From: Ideonella_A sp963843805
Lineage (GTDB): Bacteria > Pseudomonadota > Gammaproteobacteria > Burkholderiales > Burkholderiaceae_C
Direction of reading: 5' to 3'
Length of the DNA: 64,000 nt
Assembly: GCA_963843805.1 (NCBI GenBank)
Contig: CAWJLY010000008.1
Span: 310,001 to 374,000 of the forward strand
Shown here piece by piece: positions 49,366 through 61,993 of the stretch; within the stretch, counting starts at the first letter, position 1; each line of letters begins with the position of its first letter. Both the position numbers and the translations under genes were made by a program. Below the pieces are notes generated by a model that worked only from the letters and a program-made list of their open reading frames with translations, searched no databases and had not been told where the DNA came from.

Positions 49366-51571
49366 CTATTCGGTACGGTTCCTGCCGAGCCGGTTCTCGC
49401 GAGCGTTGCCGCCGCGATCGTTGTTGTCGACACGCGGTGACGGTTGCGGATTGCCAGCGGGGTCGCCGCCACGCATCCGCCGGCCACCCTGCTCGCCGGA
49501 CTGCTGTTGCTCATTGCGAGGCGGTCGCATCGCCGGCTGTGCCGGCTGCTGCGGCATCCCGACCGGAGGCGGCGCCATGGCTGGCGGCTGGGGTGGCTGT
49601 GGCAATTGAGGCGGCTGAGGCGGCTGAGCCGGCTGTGCAACCGCAGCCGGTATTTGCGGCCGCTGCATGACGGCGGGTGCCGGAATCGAATCCTGACGGC
49701 CGCCGCGCTGCTCGAAGCGCTCGATGGCTCGCTCGCGACGCTCATCGCGATCGGCTCGCCCGCCACGGCGGTCGCCCCGTTCGAACGGGTGCGCAGGCGT
49801 CAACGTCGTCGTGTCTGATGGCGCTGCGACGGCGGCAGCCGGAGCCGGCGTTGGTTGTGCCGGCCGGGCATCCTGCACCGGCCCACGGCGCGAGCGATCG
49901 AGCGGGCCAATCTGCTCGTGGCTCGCCCGATTGAACGAACGGGCGCTGCGAAGCGGCTGGCGGTTGCACCGACGGCGGCAACAAGACCGGCGCTGCCGCT
50001 CGATTGGCGTCGCCATCGCGCGCTGGCCGGCCGTCTTCGCCGCGCCGCCGCTCGAAGCGCCCATCACCCCGGGTGGTGTCGCCACCAAGCTCGCGAGGCA
50101 TCAACGGCCGATTCGCTTCGCGGATCGGGTTGCGTCCATCGCGGGCGTACCCGCCGTTGAGCCGCTCGGCTGAATCACGCCGCTGCCCCAGCCAGGCTGG
50201 CCGCGGCAGATCGGGCTGCGACGTGACCGGCAGGCGGTCGACGTTGCCGCGATCGATGCGGCCGCCCGATTCAACACCGATGCGCCCGCGGTTATCGCCA
50301 CGATTGAATGCGTCGATCGGAATGGCGGTCGTGCCGTGGTGGAATTTGCGGTTGCGGTATTCGGCGCCGCGCCACGCCGCCGGCGTCTGGATCAGCCGCT
50401 CGACATCGCTCCGGTCATGAAAATGCGGTTGGTTGACGCCGCGCACATAACCGCGACTGACCCGATAGGGCGGCAGGTAGGCCTCGCGCGGCGCCAGCGG
50501 AAACCAGCCCACGCCGCGCCCGCCACCGATCGTCAGCGACACCCCGGCGCCACCGATCCAGCCGACCAAAGCCGGCGAATACACCGGCCTGGCGACGTAG
50601 CCGCCGGGCGCCCAGTGCCAACGGTCACGCACGACGACCCATCGGCCATAGTGGAACGGCGCAAAGCCCCACGGCGCATCATCGACCCACGACCAGCCCC
50701 ATGGCGATACCCACGTCCAATGCCCGGCCGAATAAGGCGCCCAATCGGCCGCCACCCGGTTCGGTGTCCACAAGGCGCCATATTCGGCGTCGCGGGTCCA
50801 GCTGCCGTACTGACCGAGATCTTCGGCGCCGGTCATTTCGGGCGAAACGAACGTCGTTGCCGGCGCGCGCTCGGCCACCCGGTCGAGCTCGCCACTCCAT
50901 GATGCAAAGCTGTCGAATTGGGGTTGACCCAGGCTGTACTGGGCCCGGCGGTTGGCGTCGATCCAGAAGGCAGCGCGCTGGCCCTGATAAACCGTCAGCG
51001 TGCTCTGCGGGCCGTTGTAGGCCGCCTGTCCCGACCAGACGGTGAGTGTGCTTGCTGCGTCACGCCGATCGAGGCGATAAGCGCCGGCGCCGAGCGGCGT
51101 GAAGCTGCCATCGTCGGTGCTCAGCAGCAGATCGCGCGCCGCATCGTCGTTGCGCAAGCGCGCCAGCAAACTGCCGTTGATCAGCCGGATGTCGATGGCT
51201 TCATCGTCGAGGCGGTCGATCTCGATATCGGTGCCACCGTCCAGACGCAGCGCACTGGAGCCGATCCGCAGTTCGAGACGAGCGCCGGCTTCGGTCGACA
51301 GCCGGTCGCCGCTGGTCACCGGCCGGTTGCGAACCGCGCTGATCCATTCGCCCTCCTCGGGGTGAAACAGCCAGACCACGCCCTGCACGTCGCTGAGACG
51401 GCCGACCCGCCCGGGCGGATCGCCGGCGGCGCTGTCGGCAAACGACGTTGACCAATCGGTGCCTTGTGCGACTGCCAGCGTCGGCAATCCGCAGCCGACC
51501 GCGACAACGCCTGCGGCCACTGCAGCTGCCAACCAGCGCCACAGGCCATTTCGATCATCGCCTCGTTTCAT
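49366..51571 (-). CDS. FecR-domain, DUF6600 secreted protein with Pro/Arg-rich tail, one frame break
   Basis: About 735 residues. Residues 10-35 form a signal peptide (LAAAVAAGVVAVGCGLPTLA). A FecR-like domain follows: VGRLSDVQGVVWLFHPEEGE, SGDRLSTEAGARLELRIGSS, DDGSFTPLGAGAYRLDRRDA. Then the Trp-rich DUF6600 block: ADWAPYSAGHWTWVSPWGWS, WGFAPFHYGRWVVVRDRWHW, APGGYVARPVYSPALVGWIG. The tail from about residue 430 is basic and disordered, then very Pro/Gln-rich (QPPQPPQLPQPPQPP). A frame change near 49930 is needed to reach the end at 49366. Function unknown; surface or periplasmic. Confidence 0.85.
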
Positions 51572-51700
51572 CGAGCACCTCGCAGTTCCGAGCCTTCGGC
51601 GGCCCCTTGAACAAACGTCTGCCGAATTCAAGCTGCCGACGCATCTCGCCTTTCACAGGCCGGGTTTACAAGGTTTTACCTGCCAGTCAGCGGCCTGCCC

Positions 51701-52238
51701 TCAATCGTCGTCCTCGGCGGTCATGTCCGGGAACAACACGCTGGTAAAACCGAACTGGCTGAAATCGCGAATCCGCATCGGATACAGCTTGCCCAGCAGA
51801 TGGTCACATTCGTGCTGCACAACCCGGGCGTGGAAGCCATCGGCCTCACGTTCGATGGGGCAACCCAGGGCGTCGAAACCGCTGTAGCGGATGCGCGCGA
51901 TGCGAGGCACCACGCCGCGCATGCCGGGTACCGACAGGCAGCCCTCCCAGCCCGACTCCTCGTCGTCGGTGAGCGCCTCGATGCGCGGGTTCAAGAGCAC
52001 CGTCCGCGGCACCTCTTCGGCCTGCGGGTAGCGCGGGTTGTCCTTGAAACCGAAGATCACCAAGGCCAGATCGACGCCGATTTGCGGCGCAGCCAGGCCC
52101 GCGCCGTTGGCCGCAGCCATGGTGTCGAACATGTCGGCGATCAAGCGAATGCAATTCGGGCGTGTCGAATTCTTCGACAGGTGGCGCCACGCGCAGCAAG
52201 CGTGGATCGCCCATTTTCAGGATCTCTCTGACGGTCAT
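51701..52238 (-). CDS. def: Peptide deformylase, one frameshift
   Basis: Removes the formyl group from nascent N-formyl-Met, about 179 residues. The start MTVREILKMGDPRLLRVAPP is at 52238. It shows motif 1 GAGLAAPQIGVD, motif 2 WEGCLSVPGMRG (metal Cys) and motif 3 QHECDHLLGKLYP (HExxH). One extra base near 52143 separates ELHSL from IADMFDTMAAANG. In many bacteria def pairs with fmt; here it stands alone beside ligA. Confidence 0.95.
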
Positions 52239-52278
52239 CTTTTCCCTCGCGAACGACAAGCCCCGATTCTGGCTGAGC

Positions 52279-54358
52279 TCAGCCGGCCTGGCCCAGCAAG
52301 GCCATCAAGCCCGCTTCGTCGAGTATGGTCAGACCCAGCGCCTGCGCCTTGTCGAGCTTGCTGCCGGCCTCGTCACCGGCCACGACATAGTCGGTCTTCT
52401 TCGAAACCGAGCCGGCTACCTTGCCGCCGAGCGCCTCGATGAGCGCGCGGGCGTCGTCACGGCTCCAGGTGGGCAACGTGCCGGTCAACACCAAGCGTCT
52501 TGCCGGCGAGCGGCTTCGGGCGGCGATCGGCGGTGCCGTCGTCTTCGGTCCACTGCACGCCGGCCGCGCGCAATTGCTCGGCGACTTCACGGTTGTGCGG
52601 CTGGTCGAAAAAGCTGCGGATGCTGCCGGCGACGATCGGGCCGACATCGGCGACCTCGAGCAGTTGCGCCGTCGCTGCTGTCCATGATGCGGTCGAGCGA
52701 GCCGAAGTGCTGTGCCAGGTCGCGCGCAGTCGCTTCGCCAACCTGCGGGATGCCCAGCGCATAGAGGAATCGTGGCAGCGTCGTTGTCTTGCTCTTGTCG
52801 AGTGCGGCCAGCAGGTTGGCGGCGCTCTTGTCGGCCATCCGGTCGAGCGCAGCGAGCTTGGCCAGGCCCAGCGTATACAGCTCGGGCAGCGTGCGGATCA
52901 GCCCGCCGTCGACCAGTTGGTCGACCAGCTTGTCACCCAGCCCTTCGATATCCATCGCCCGCCGGCCGGCAAAATGCAGCAGCGCCTGCTTGCGCTGCGC
53001 GGCGCAGAACAGCCCGCCGGTGCAACGGTAGGCGATGCCGCCCGGCTCGCGCCGGACATCGCTGCCGCAGACCGGGCACACAGTGCGGCATGCGGAAGTT
53101 GGGAACATAAGCGGTTCGCGCTGCCCGGCACCCGGCCGACCACTTCGGGGATCACGTCGCCGGCGCGGCGGACGATCACGGTGTCGCCGATCCGCACATC
53201 CTTGCGGCGCAGTTCGAACAGGTTGTGCAGCGTCGCATTGCTGACCGTCGTGCCGCCGACAAAGACCGGCTCGAGCTTGGCCACCGGCGTGAGCTTGCCG
53301 GTGCGGCCGACCTGGATCTCGATGCCGTTGAGGCGTGTCAGCTTGCTCCTGCGCCGGGTATTTGTGCGCCAGCGCCCAGCGCGGCTCGCGGGTCTTGAAG
53401 CCGAGCTGCTGCTGCAACGCGCGCGAATCGACCTTGTAGACGACGCCATCGATGTCGAACGGCAAGCCATCGCGCCGGCTGCGCCGATCGCCGCGTGGAA
53501 AGCCGCCAGACCGTCGCCGCCGTCGACCCGGCGCCGGTCCTCGTTGACCGCCAGGCCGAACGCAGCCAGCGCATCGAGCATCGCGAAATGGCTGGCCGGC
53601 GGCTCCCAGCCTTGCGATCTCGCCCAGTCCGTAGGCGAAGAAATTGAGCGGACGCGTCGCGGCCACCCGGGCATCGAGCTGGCGCACGATGCCGGCAGCC
53701 GCATTGCGCGGATTGACGAAGGTCTTGAGCCCGCCTTCGCGCTGGCGTTCGTTGATGCGCTCGAAGACGTCGCGGCGCATGTAGACCTCGCCGCGCACCT
53801 CGATCACCGCGGCCGTCGAGCCCCGCAGCCGGCGCGGAATGTCGGCGATCGTGCGGATCGTATGGGTGACGTCCTCGCCGACCTCGCCATCACCGCGCGT
53901 CGCCGCCTGCACCAGCCCGCCGCGCTTCGTAGCGCAGGTTGATCGCCAGACCGTCGAATTTCAGCTCGGCCGAGTAGCGCCACCGGCGGCTCGTCGTCGG
54001 CCAGCGCCGAGCGCCTTGCGCACGCGCGCGTCGAAGCGCAGCGCCGCGGCCGCCGAGGTATCGCGTTCGGTCTCGATCGACAGCATCGGCAGCGCATGGC
54101 GCACCGGCTGCAGCCCGTCGAGCACCGCGCCGATCACGCGCTGGGTCGGCGAATCGTCGCGTCGCAGCTCGGGCAGGCGCTCTCGAGCGCCCGCAATTCA
54201 TCGAACAGGCGGTCGTATTCGGCGTCGGGAATCGTCGGCGCATCGAGCACGTAATAACTGTCGGCGTGCCGCATGCAACTGCTCGCGCAGGCTCGCTGCG
54301 CGCTGCGCTGCACGTCGCCGGCAGGACCGGCTGCTGGCTTCGGCGGCGCCTTGCTCAT
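52279..54358 (-). CDS. ligA: NAD+-dependent DNA ligase, multiply frame-broken
   Basis: Essential ligase that seals nicks in replication and repair, about 690 residues. The start MSKAPPKPAAGPAGD is at 54358. It shows YYVLDAPTIPDAEYDRLFDE (domain Ia), the adenylated Lys in ELKFDGLAINLRYE, GEVGEDVTHTIRTI, EVRGEVYMRRDVFERIN, FVNPRNAAAGIVRQLD, the OB fold (EIQVGRTGKLTPVAKLEPV), the four-Cys zinc finger (VCPVCGSDV, RCTGGLFCAAQ), HhH repeats and a C-terminal BRCT (LVLTGTLPTWSRDDARALIE). About ten indels. It follows zipA by 18 bases. Confidence 0.95.
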
Positions 54359-54376
54359 GCCGGCCACGGCCCGGGC

Positions 54377-55511
54377 TCAGCTGAAGAGCGCGCCGCGCCG
54401 CCGGCGAGCCGGCCGCCAGGTCGCGCTCGGCCAGGGCCTGCGTACAGGCGCTTCAGCTCGGTATCGATCGACGCAAAGGCCGGCGGCCCGAGCGGCTGGC
54501 CGCGATCGTCGACGATCGCGCGCGTCCATCGCCGTGCGCCAGTGCACTGGCGCGCGAATACCAGGCGGCGAACGGCTCGGCAGCGGCGTCGGTCTGCGGC
54601 ACGTCGAAGCTGAGCGTCAGCTCGCGCAGCGAGGCCTGGTTGGGGTCGTCGAGCAGCGCGACTTGCGAGTCGTAGGTCAGCACCAGCATCGGCGGCGCGC
54701 CGGCATCCGCTGCCGGGCAGCACCAGCTGGCCCGGCAGCGGACCCGGCACCAGGCCCTGCAGCGCCGCCTGCTGCTGGATATAGCCGAGGCTCCAGGCCG
54801 CGCCGCGGGCACGCAGCTTGCACCGCCAGCTGCGCATCGTGCTCGCCGGCAAAGGCATCGAGTTCACGCGCGCGCGCCACGACTTCGAGCATGTCGGGAA
54901 AATCGACCTCGGCGCCGATTGCATCGGCGAAGGTCTGGATCTTCTGGATGAACTCGGAGTATTCGATTTCGTTGAGCGCGCCGCTGCGGTTGGCCATCTG
55001 CACGCCGGCCTGCAATTCGCTGTAGCGAGCGCCGGGCGCGGGCAGCTTCCCAGTCGCCGCTCTCGAGCTCAAGCCCTTCGATCGAGAACGGCTTGGTGCC
55101 GGCGCGGCGGCTCGGCGGCAGGTGGGCGAGCACGCGCTCGCCGCTAACCGGCGCATCGAGCTGCAGGGTGACCAGCACGTCGATCAAGCGCATCGAGCCG
55201 GGCCGGCGCTCGCCGTGGCAGGCGCACCCGCCGGCATGCGACAGACCGTCGAAATCGTCGCCCGGCTGCGTCGCCGGTCAGCCGATCGACGCTGCGCCGG
55301 CCTGCGCGAATGATCGCGCCTGGGTCGAGCGCACCGGTCGGCGGGGCCGGCCAGCGTCGCCGATCTCGGGCTCGCCGCTGCTCCTGCGTCGGCTGCGCGG
55401 CTGGTCGGCCCGCTTCGGCCCGGCCTTGCGGATCTGCCAACTGTTGTAGGCGACCACGCCGAGCACGGCAATGCCGCCGGCGGCTGCAAGCGCGAGGGTC
55501 AGGTCATCCAT
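54377..55511 (-). CDS. zipA: Cell division protein ZipA, frame-broken
   Basis: Membrane anchor of the FtsZ ring, about 370 residues. The N-terminal helix MDDLTLALAAAGGIAVLGVV is the single membrane anchor; a basic, variable linker follows. The ZipA_C FtsZ-binding domain is split over frames: LIDVLVTLQLDAPVSGERVL, GTKPFSIEGLELESGDWEAA, ELQAGVQMANRSGALNEIEY, SEFIQKIQTFADAIGAEVDF and LTLSFDVPQTDAAAEPFAA. The place between smc and ligA is the normal one in Burkholderiales. It starts 4 bases after the smc stop. Confidence 0.88.
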
Positions 55512-55515
55512 CGGA

Positions 55516-58500
55516 TCAGGCCGCCTCGGCCAGGCTGTGGGCGGTTTCCATGTCGACCGCGACGATCCGCGACACACCTTGTTCCTGCATCGTCACTCCG
55601 ATCAGTTGTTCGGCCATTTCCATCGCGATCTTGTTGTGGCTGATGAACAGGAACTGCGTGCCCTGCGCCATCTGCTGCACCAGCTTGGCATAGCGCTCGG
55701 TATTGGCATCGTCGAGCGGCGCATCGACCTCGTCGAGCAGGCAGAACGGCGCCGGATTGAGCTGGAAGATCGCAAACACCAGCGCGATCGCGGTCAAGCG
55801 CCTTTTCGCCGCCCGACAGCAGGTGGATGGTGCTGTTCTTCTTGCCCGGCGGCTGCGCCATCACCTGCACGCCGGCATCGAGGATCTCGTCGCCCGTCAT
55901 CACCAGCCGCGCATTGCCGCCGCCGAACAGGCTCGGGAACATGCGGCCGAAATGTTCGTTGACCTGGTTGAAGGTGGCGCCGAGCAGCTCGCGCGTCTCC
56001 AGGTCGATCTTGTGGATCGCACCTTCCAGCGTCGCGATCGCCTCGTTCAGGTCGGCGTTCTGCGCGTCGAGGAAGCCCTTGCGCTCGCGCGATGCGGTCA
56101 GTTCGTCGAGCGCCGCCAGGTTGACCGCGCCGAGCGCAGCGATCTCGCGATTGATGCGGTCGATCTCGCCCTGCAGCCCGGCTCAGCTGACGCCGCCGGC
56201 TGGCGATACCCTGCGCCAGCGCGTGCGAGGTCGACTTCGGCGGCGGCCAGCTGCTCCAGATACTGCGCGCCGCCGAGCTGCGCCGCCTGCTCTTCGAGTT
56301 GCAGGCGGGTGATCGCGTCGCGCAGCGGCTGCAGGCTTTGCTCGTGCGACCATGCCGCTGCTCGTCGGCACGGCGCAGGCGCAGCGACAGGTCGTCGTAG
56401 TCGCTGCGCTGTGCGGCAAGCGCCGCTTCGCGCTCCAGCTTCAACGCCAGCGCAGCCTGCAGGCCGGCATCGGCCGACGCATCGGCGAGCCGTTCGAGCT
56501 CGGCGTGCAGCGATTCGACGCTCTGCTGGTCGATCGCGCGCTGCTGCGCCGCGGTATCGATGCTGCGCTGCAGTTCGGCCCGCCGCGCCGCCAAGCGCGC
56601 GCGCACTGAACTGCGCCTCCTGCGCCTGCCGCTCGACGCCGCGCAGCTGTTCGCGCGCTTCGGCTTGCCGCCGCTCGGCGGCGATCTGCGCATCTTCGAG
56701 CTCGGCATGGCGCTCCTGCGCCGTCGCCAGCTGCTGGTCGAGTTCTTCGAAGCGCGCTTCGCCGATGGCTCGCCGTTCGTTCAGCGTCTTCGAGCTGGGC
56801 GTCGATCTCGGCCAGCTCGTCGGCCAGCTGGGCGCGTCGCGAACGGGTCTGCTCGGCCTGCTGCGACAGCCGCAGCAGATCGACCTGCAGCTGGTGCGCG
56901 CGTGAGCGTGCACTCGCTGGCCTCGCGGCGCGACTGGACCAGCCGCTGCGCCGCTTCGGTGTAGGCGGCTTCGGCGCGCACCAGCGCGCTGCGCGACTCG
57001 TCGGCCATCAGCGCCTGGGCACGCAGCTGGCGCTCGAGGTTTTCGATCTCCTGCGCGCGCGCCAGCAGGCCGGCCTGTTCGCTGTCGGGTGCGTAGAAGG
57101 TCACCGCGAAGGCCGATACCGAATGGCCTTCGCGGGTCATGATCAGCCTCGCCGTGGCGCAGGCTGGGCCGTGCGGCCAGTGCGTCGTCGAGACTTGCCG
57201 CGGTGTAGATGCCTTCCAGCCAGTCGGCCAGCAGCGCCGCCAGCCCGGCCGAATCCGCCGATCCGCCCGGCCGCAGCAGATCGCTCAGCCGCGGCAGGCC
57301 GATCGGCGTGCAGGTGCCGCCGCCGGCAGCGCCGGCAGCCGACGGCGAATAGAACGCCAGCCGGGCCGGCGGCGCATCGGCGGCAAAGGCGCGCACCGTC
57401 TCGAGCCGGCCCGACTTCGAGCGCCGACAGGCGCTCGCGCAGCGCCGATTCGAGCGCCGCCTCCCAACCGGTCTCGATGTGCAGGCGGGTCCACAGGCCG
57501 GCCAGGCCGTCCAGGCCATGGCGCGCCAGCCACGGCTTGAGCTTGCCTTCGGTCTGCACCTTCTCCTGCAGCGCGCGCAGCGCCTGCAGGCGGGCGCCGA
57601 GTTCGGCCTGGCTGCGCGCTTTCGGCGTTGGCCGACTGCTGCTGGGCGCGCGGCGTGCCTCGTCGAGCTGCGGCACCTGCTCGCCGAGCTCGTGCAGCCG
57701 CGCCTCGGCCAGTTCGGCGGCTTCGTCGGCCTGCGCCGATTGCCGTCGCAGCTCGCTCGAGCCGCTCGAGATCGGGCGCGGCGAGTTGCTGCTGCTCGGC
57801 GCTCGAGCCGCTCATGGCGCTGGCGCAGCTGGCGGCGCCTGGTCGTCGACGTTGCGGCTTTCGGCGGCCAGCACCTGGATCTGCTGCTGCACCGCGCTGA
57901 CCTGGCTGCGCTGCTCGTTGGCGCGCGCCTGCGCGGCGCGCAAGGCCTCGTCGAACTCGGGCAGCCGCTCGGCCTGCTCCTCGGCCTGCGCCGCCAGCAC
58001 CTCGCTTGTTCGTCGGCCGCGGCGATCTGCTCGGCGACCTGCTCGAGCTCGGCCTCGGCCTGCGGCCTGGCGCTCGGCCCACTGCGCGCTGCGCTCGTTC
58101 AGTTCGGCCAGCCGCTGCTCGGCGCGCTGCGCGGCCTTCGACCACATAGCGGATGCGCTCTTCGAGCCGGCTGACCTCGAGCGCGGCCTCGGCCAGGCTG
58201 CCCTGCGCGGCGTGCAAGCGCATCGCTGGCGGCGTAATGCGCCTGGCGGATCGTCTCGAGCTCGGCCTCGCCGTGGCGCAATTCGGCCATCCGCGCTTCG
58301 AGCGCGGTGGTGGCATCGAGCACCGCCTGCGCGACGCGCTGCTGCTCGGCCGCCGCGTCGCGGTGCTTCAGAAACCACAGCTGGTGCAGCTTCAGGCTGC
58401 CGGCATTCTGCAGATCGCGGTAGCGGCTGGCGACCTCGGCCTGCTGCTCGAGCTTGTCGAGGTTGCTGTTCAGCTCGCGCAGGATGTCGTCGACCCGGGT

Positions 58501-59073
58501 CAGGTTCTCGCGCGTGTCCTTCAGCCGGCTTTCGGTTTCGCGACGGCGCTCCTTGTATTTGGAGACGCCGGCCGCTTCTTCCAGGAACAGCCGCAGTTCC
58601 TCGGGCTGGCTTTCGATGATCCGGCTGATCGTGCCCTGGCCGATGATCGCGTAGGCGCGCGGGCCGAGGCCGGTGCCGAGAAAGACATCCTGCACGTCGC
58701 GCCGGCGCACCGGCTGGTTGTTGATGTAGTAGCTGCTGGTGCCGTCGCGCGTCAGCACGCGCTTGACGGCGATCTCGGCAAACTGGTTCCACTGGCCGCC
58801 GGCACGCGCATCCTCGTTGCTGAAGACCAGCTCGACGCTGGCCCGGCTGGCCGGCTTGCGGTTGCCCGAGCCGTTGAAGATCACGTCCTGCATCGACTCG
58901 CCGCGCAGCTCGCTGGCCTTCGATTCGCCGAGCACCCAGCGCACCGCGTCCATGATGTTGGACTTGCCGCAGCCGTTGGGGCCGACGACGCCGACCAGCT
59001 GGCCCGGCAACTGGAAATGCGTCGGTTCGGCAAACGACTTGAAGCCGGACAGCTTGATGGAATTCAGACGCAT
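55516..59073 (-). CDS. smc: Chromosome partition protein SMC, frame-broken
   Basis: Condensin ATPase of about 1,180 residues. The head starts MRLNSIKLSGFKSFAEPTHF, with Walker A GPNGCGKSNIMDAVRWVLGE, and R-loop GTGLGPRAYAIIGQGTISRI. The first 290 codons are unbroken. The coiled coils and hinge (57.1-57.5 kb: VRAFAADAPPARLAFYS, GHSVSAFAVTFYAPDSEQAG) are heavily broken by indels. The C-terminal head has the signature HLLSGGEKAL and Walker B PAPFCLLDEVDAPLDDANTE, then FLFISHNKIAMEMAEQLIGV. It is transcribed away from queF. Confidence 0.95.
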
Positions 59074-59275
59074 GAATGGGCCGGTGACCGTGGCGTGCAG
59101 GTCTCGGCGAGAGCCTTGAGACGTGATGCTAAGTCGTTGATTTGATTGGGATTTGCCGCCGCTGAACGGCGTCGCGGAAGCGGCCGGATGATAACATCGC
59201 GCCATCTCCGGGCCGGCCTGCAACGTCGCCCGATTCCGTTCCAGTGACGGCATCGATCAACGCTCTATTCAAACC

Positions 59276-59763
59276 ATGGCCAAGAAGAAATCGTCCGCCG
59301 ACAGCGCGGACCCGTCAAGACCGGACAGCGCGACAAGCCCGCCAACGCCGCCGTCGGTGCCGAGCAAGCAGCTCGACGTATTTGCCAACCCGGCCCCGAG
59401 CGCGACTACCTGATCCAGTTCCAGATCCCCGAATTCACCTGCCACTGCCCGCTGACCGGCCAGCCCGACTTCGCGCATTTCACGATCGACATGATTGCCG
59501 ACCAGCAGTGCGTCGAACTGAAGAGCCTGAAGATGTACATGTGGAGCTTCCGCAACGAAGGCGCGTTCCACGAAAAGGTCACCAACACCATCGTCGACGA
59601 CATCGTTGCGGCGACCGCGCCGCGCTACGTGCGCATCATCGCCAAGTGGTATGTGCGCGGCGGCATCTACACCAATGTGGTCGCCGAATACCGCCAACCG
59701 GGCTGGCAGCCGGCGCCGCCGGTCGACCTGGCCAGCCTGCCGGCCTGCCGGCCGTCGGCCTGA
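59276..59763 (+). CDS. queF: NADPH-dependent 7-cyano-7-deazaguanine reductase, one frame break
   Basis: Reduces preQ0 to preQ1 in queuosine synthesis, about 162 residues, short (YkvM) type. The start MAKKKSSADSADP is at 59276. KQLDVFANPAP is followed, after a missing base near 59398, by RDYLIQFQIPEFTCHCPLTG (catalytic Cys), QPDFAHFTIDMIADQQCVEL, KSLKMYMWSFRNEGAFHEKV (NADPH/substrate site) and VRGGIYTNVVAEYRQPGW. The N-terminus is about 20 residues longer than in Bacillus. It is divergent from smc, with 202 bases between. Confidence 0.93.
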
Positions 59764-59780
59764 AGCCCGATAATCGAGCC

Positions 59781-61004
59781 ATGAATCCGCTGCTCGCCAA
59801 GCTGCACCCCTATCCGTTCGAGCGACTGCGCGAGCTGACCCGCGATATCACGCCGAATCCGGCCTGCCGACCGATCAGCCTGGGCATCGGCGAGCCGAAA
59901 CATCCGACGCCCGACGCTGGTCGAGCAGGCGATCGTCGGCAACCTGGGCGGGCTGTCGTCGTATCCGGCCACCGCCGGCGAGCCGGCGCTGCGGCAGGCG
60001 ATGGCCGACTGGGTGCAGCGGCGCTACGACGTGCGCTCGATCCCGCCACCCAGGTGCTGCCGGTCAACGGCTCGCGCGAGGCGCTGTTTGCGCTGGCGCA
60101 GACGGTGATCGATCCGACCCGCGACGGCGCCACCGTGGTCTGCCCGAATCCCTTCTATCAGATCTACGAAGGCGCGGCGCTGCTGGCCGGCGCGCAAACC
60201 GTGTTTGCGCCCAGCGATCCGCAGCGCAATTTTGCCGCCGACTGGTCGACGATCGCCGACGCGACCTGGCGCAAGACCCAGCTGCTGTATGTCTGCTCGC
60301 CGGGCAACCCGACCGGCGCGGTGATGCCGCTGGCCGAATGGCAGGCCTTGTTCGAATTGTCCGACCGGCACGGCTTCGTGATCGCCTCCGACGAGTGTTA
60401 TTCGGAGATCTATTTCCGCGACGAGCCGCCACTCGGCTCGCTGCAGGCTGCCAAGGCGCTCGGTCGCGATGATTTTCGTCGGCTGATTGCCTTCACCAGC
60501 CTGTCCAAACGCTCGAACGTGCCCGGCATGCGCTCCGGTTTTGTCGCCGGCGATGCGGCGCTCATCCGGCAGTTTCTGCTCTACCGCACCTACCACGGCA
60601 GCGCGATGGGCCTGGTGGTGCAGCGGGCCAGCATCGCGGCCTGGAACGACGAAGCCCACGTGGTGGCCAATCGTCAGCAATACCGCGACAAGTTCGCCCA
60701 GGTCACGCCGGTTGCTCGCCGAGGTGATGGAGCTGGCGCTTGCCCGACGCCGGCTTTTATCTGTGGCCGGCGCTGCCTGCAGCATTGCTTCGGCGGCGAC
60801 GACGTCGCCTTCGCGCTCGAACTGCTCGCTCAATACAATGTGGCGGTCTTGCCCGGCAGTCTGCTGGCGCGCGAGGTGGCAGGCAACAACCCGGGGCGGG
60901 GCCGGATCCGCCTTGCCTTGGTGGCGCCGGTTGCCGAATGCCTGGAGGCAGCCGAGCGTATCGCCGCCTTCGTGCGCGGACTGTCAAACCGGCTGCCGCG
61001 CTAA
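59781..61004 (+). CDS. dapC: Succinyldiaminopimelate transaminase, frame-broken
   Basis: PLP aminotransferase of the lysine/meso-DAP pathway, about 405 residues. The start MNPLLAKLHPYPFERLRELT is at 59781. It shows PISLGIGEPKHPTPD, GLSSYPATAGEPALRQAMAD, VLPVNGSREALFALAQTVID, YVCSPGNPTGAVMPLAEWQ, IASDECYSEIYFRDEPPLGS and the PLP Lys in TSLSKRSNVPGMRSGFVAGD, then LLAQYNVAVLPGSLLAREVA. Breaks near 59920, 60045, 60712, 60740 and 60785. It lies directly before dapD. Confidence 0.93.
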   Translation: MNPLLAKLHPYPFERLRELTRDITPNPACRPISLGIGEPKHPTPDAGRAGDRRQPGRAVVVSGHRRRAGAAAGDGRLGAAALRRALDPATQVLPVNGSREALFALAQTVIDPTRDGATVVCPNPFYQIYEGAALLAGAQTVFAPSDPQRNFAADWSTIADATWRKTQLLYVCSPGNPTGAVMPLAEWQALFELSDRHGFVIASDECYSEIYFRDEPPLGSLQAAKALGRDDFRRLIAFTSLSKRSNVPGMRSGFVAGDAALIRQFLLYRTYHGSAMGLVVQRASIAAWNDEAHVVANRQQYRDKFAQVTPVARRGDGAGACPTPAFICGRRCLQHCFGGDDVAFALELLAQYNVAVLPGSLLAREVAGNNPGRGRIRLALVAPVAECLEAAERIAAFVRGLSNRLPR

Positions 61005-61122
61005 TGACACCCTGTTGCCCTTCTTTTCGACCGATCCGCCCTGCTCCTGCCGTAATCCAATCCTGATCGTCTGCGCCCGCCGAAAGCGTCAGCAGCCGGC
61101 CGCAACCCTGCCCCGTTCCGCC

Positions 61123-61945
<823 letters not shown>

Positions 61946-61993
61946 GATCGCCAGCGTCGCTGCCGCGCAGTGGAAGGCCTGAAAGGAATCACG

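Noticed and set aside
49560..49640. Repeats of GGCGGCTGAG-like units
   Set aside because: They encode the Pro/Gln-rich tail of the FecR-DUF6600 protein, read on the other strand.
57140..57540. Long + strand ORFs across smc that could be antisense genes
   Set aside because: They are Arg/Ala/Gly-rich shadows of the frame-broken SMC coiled coil, without start signals or domains.
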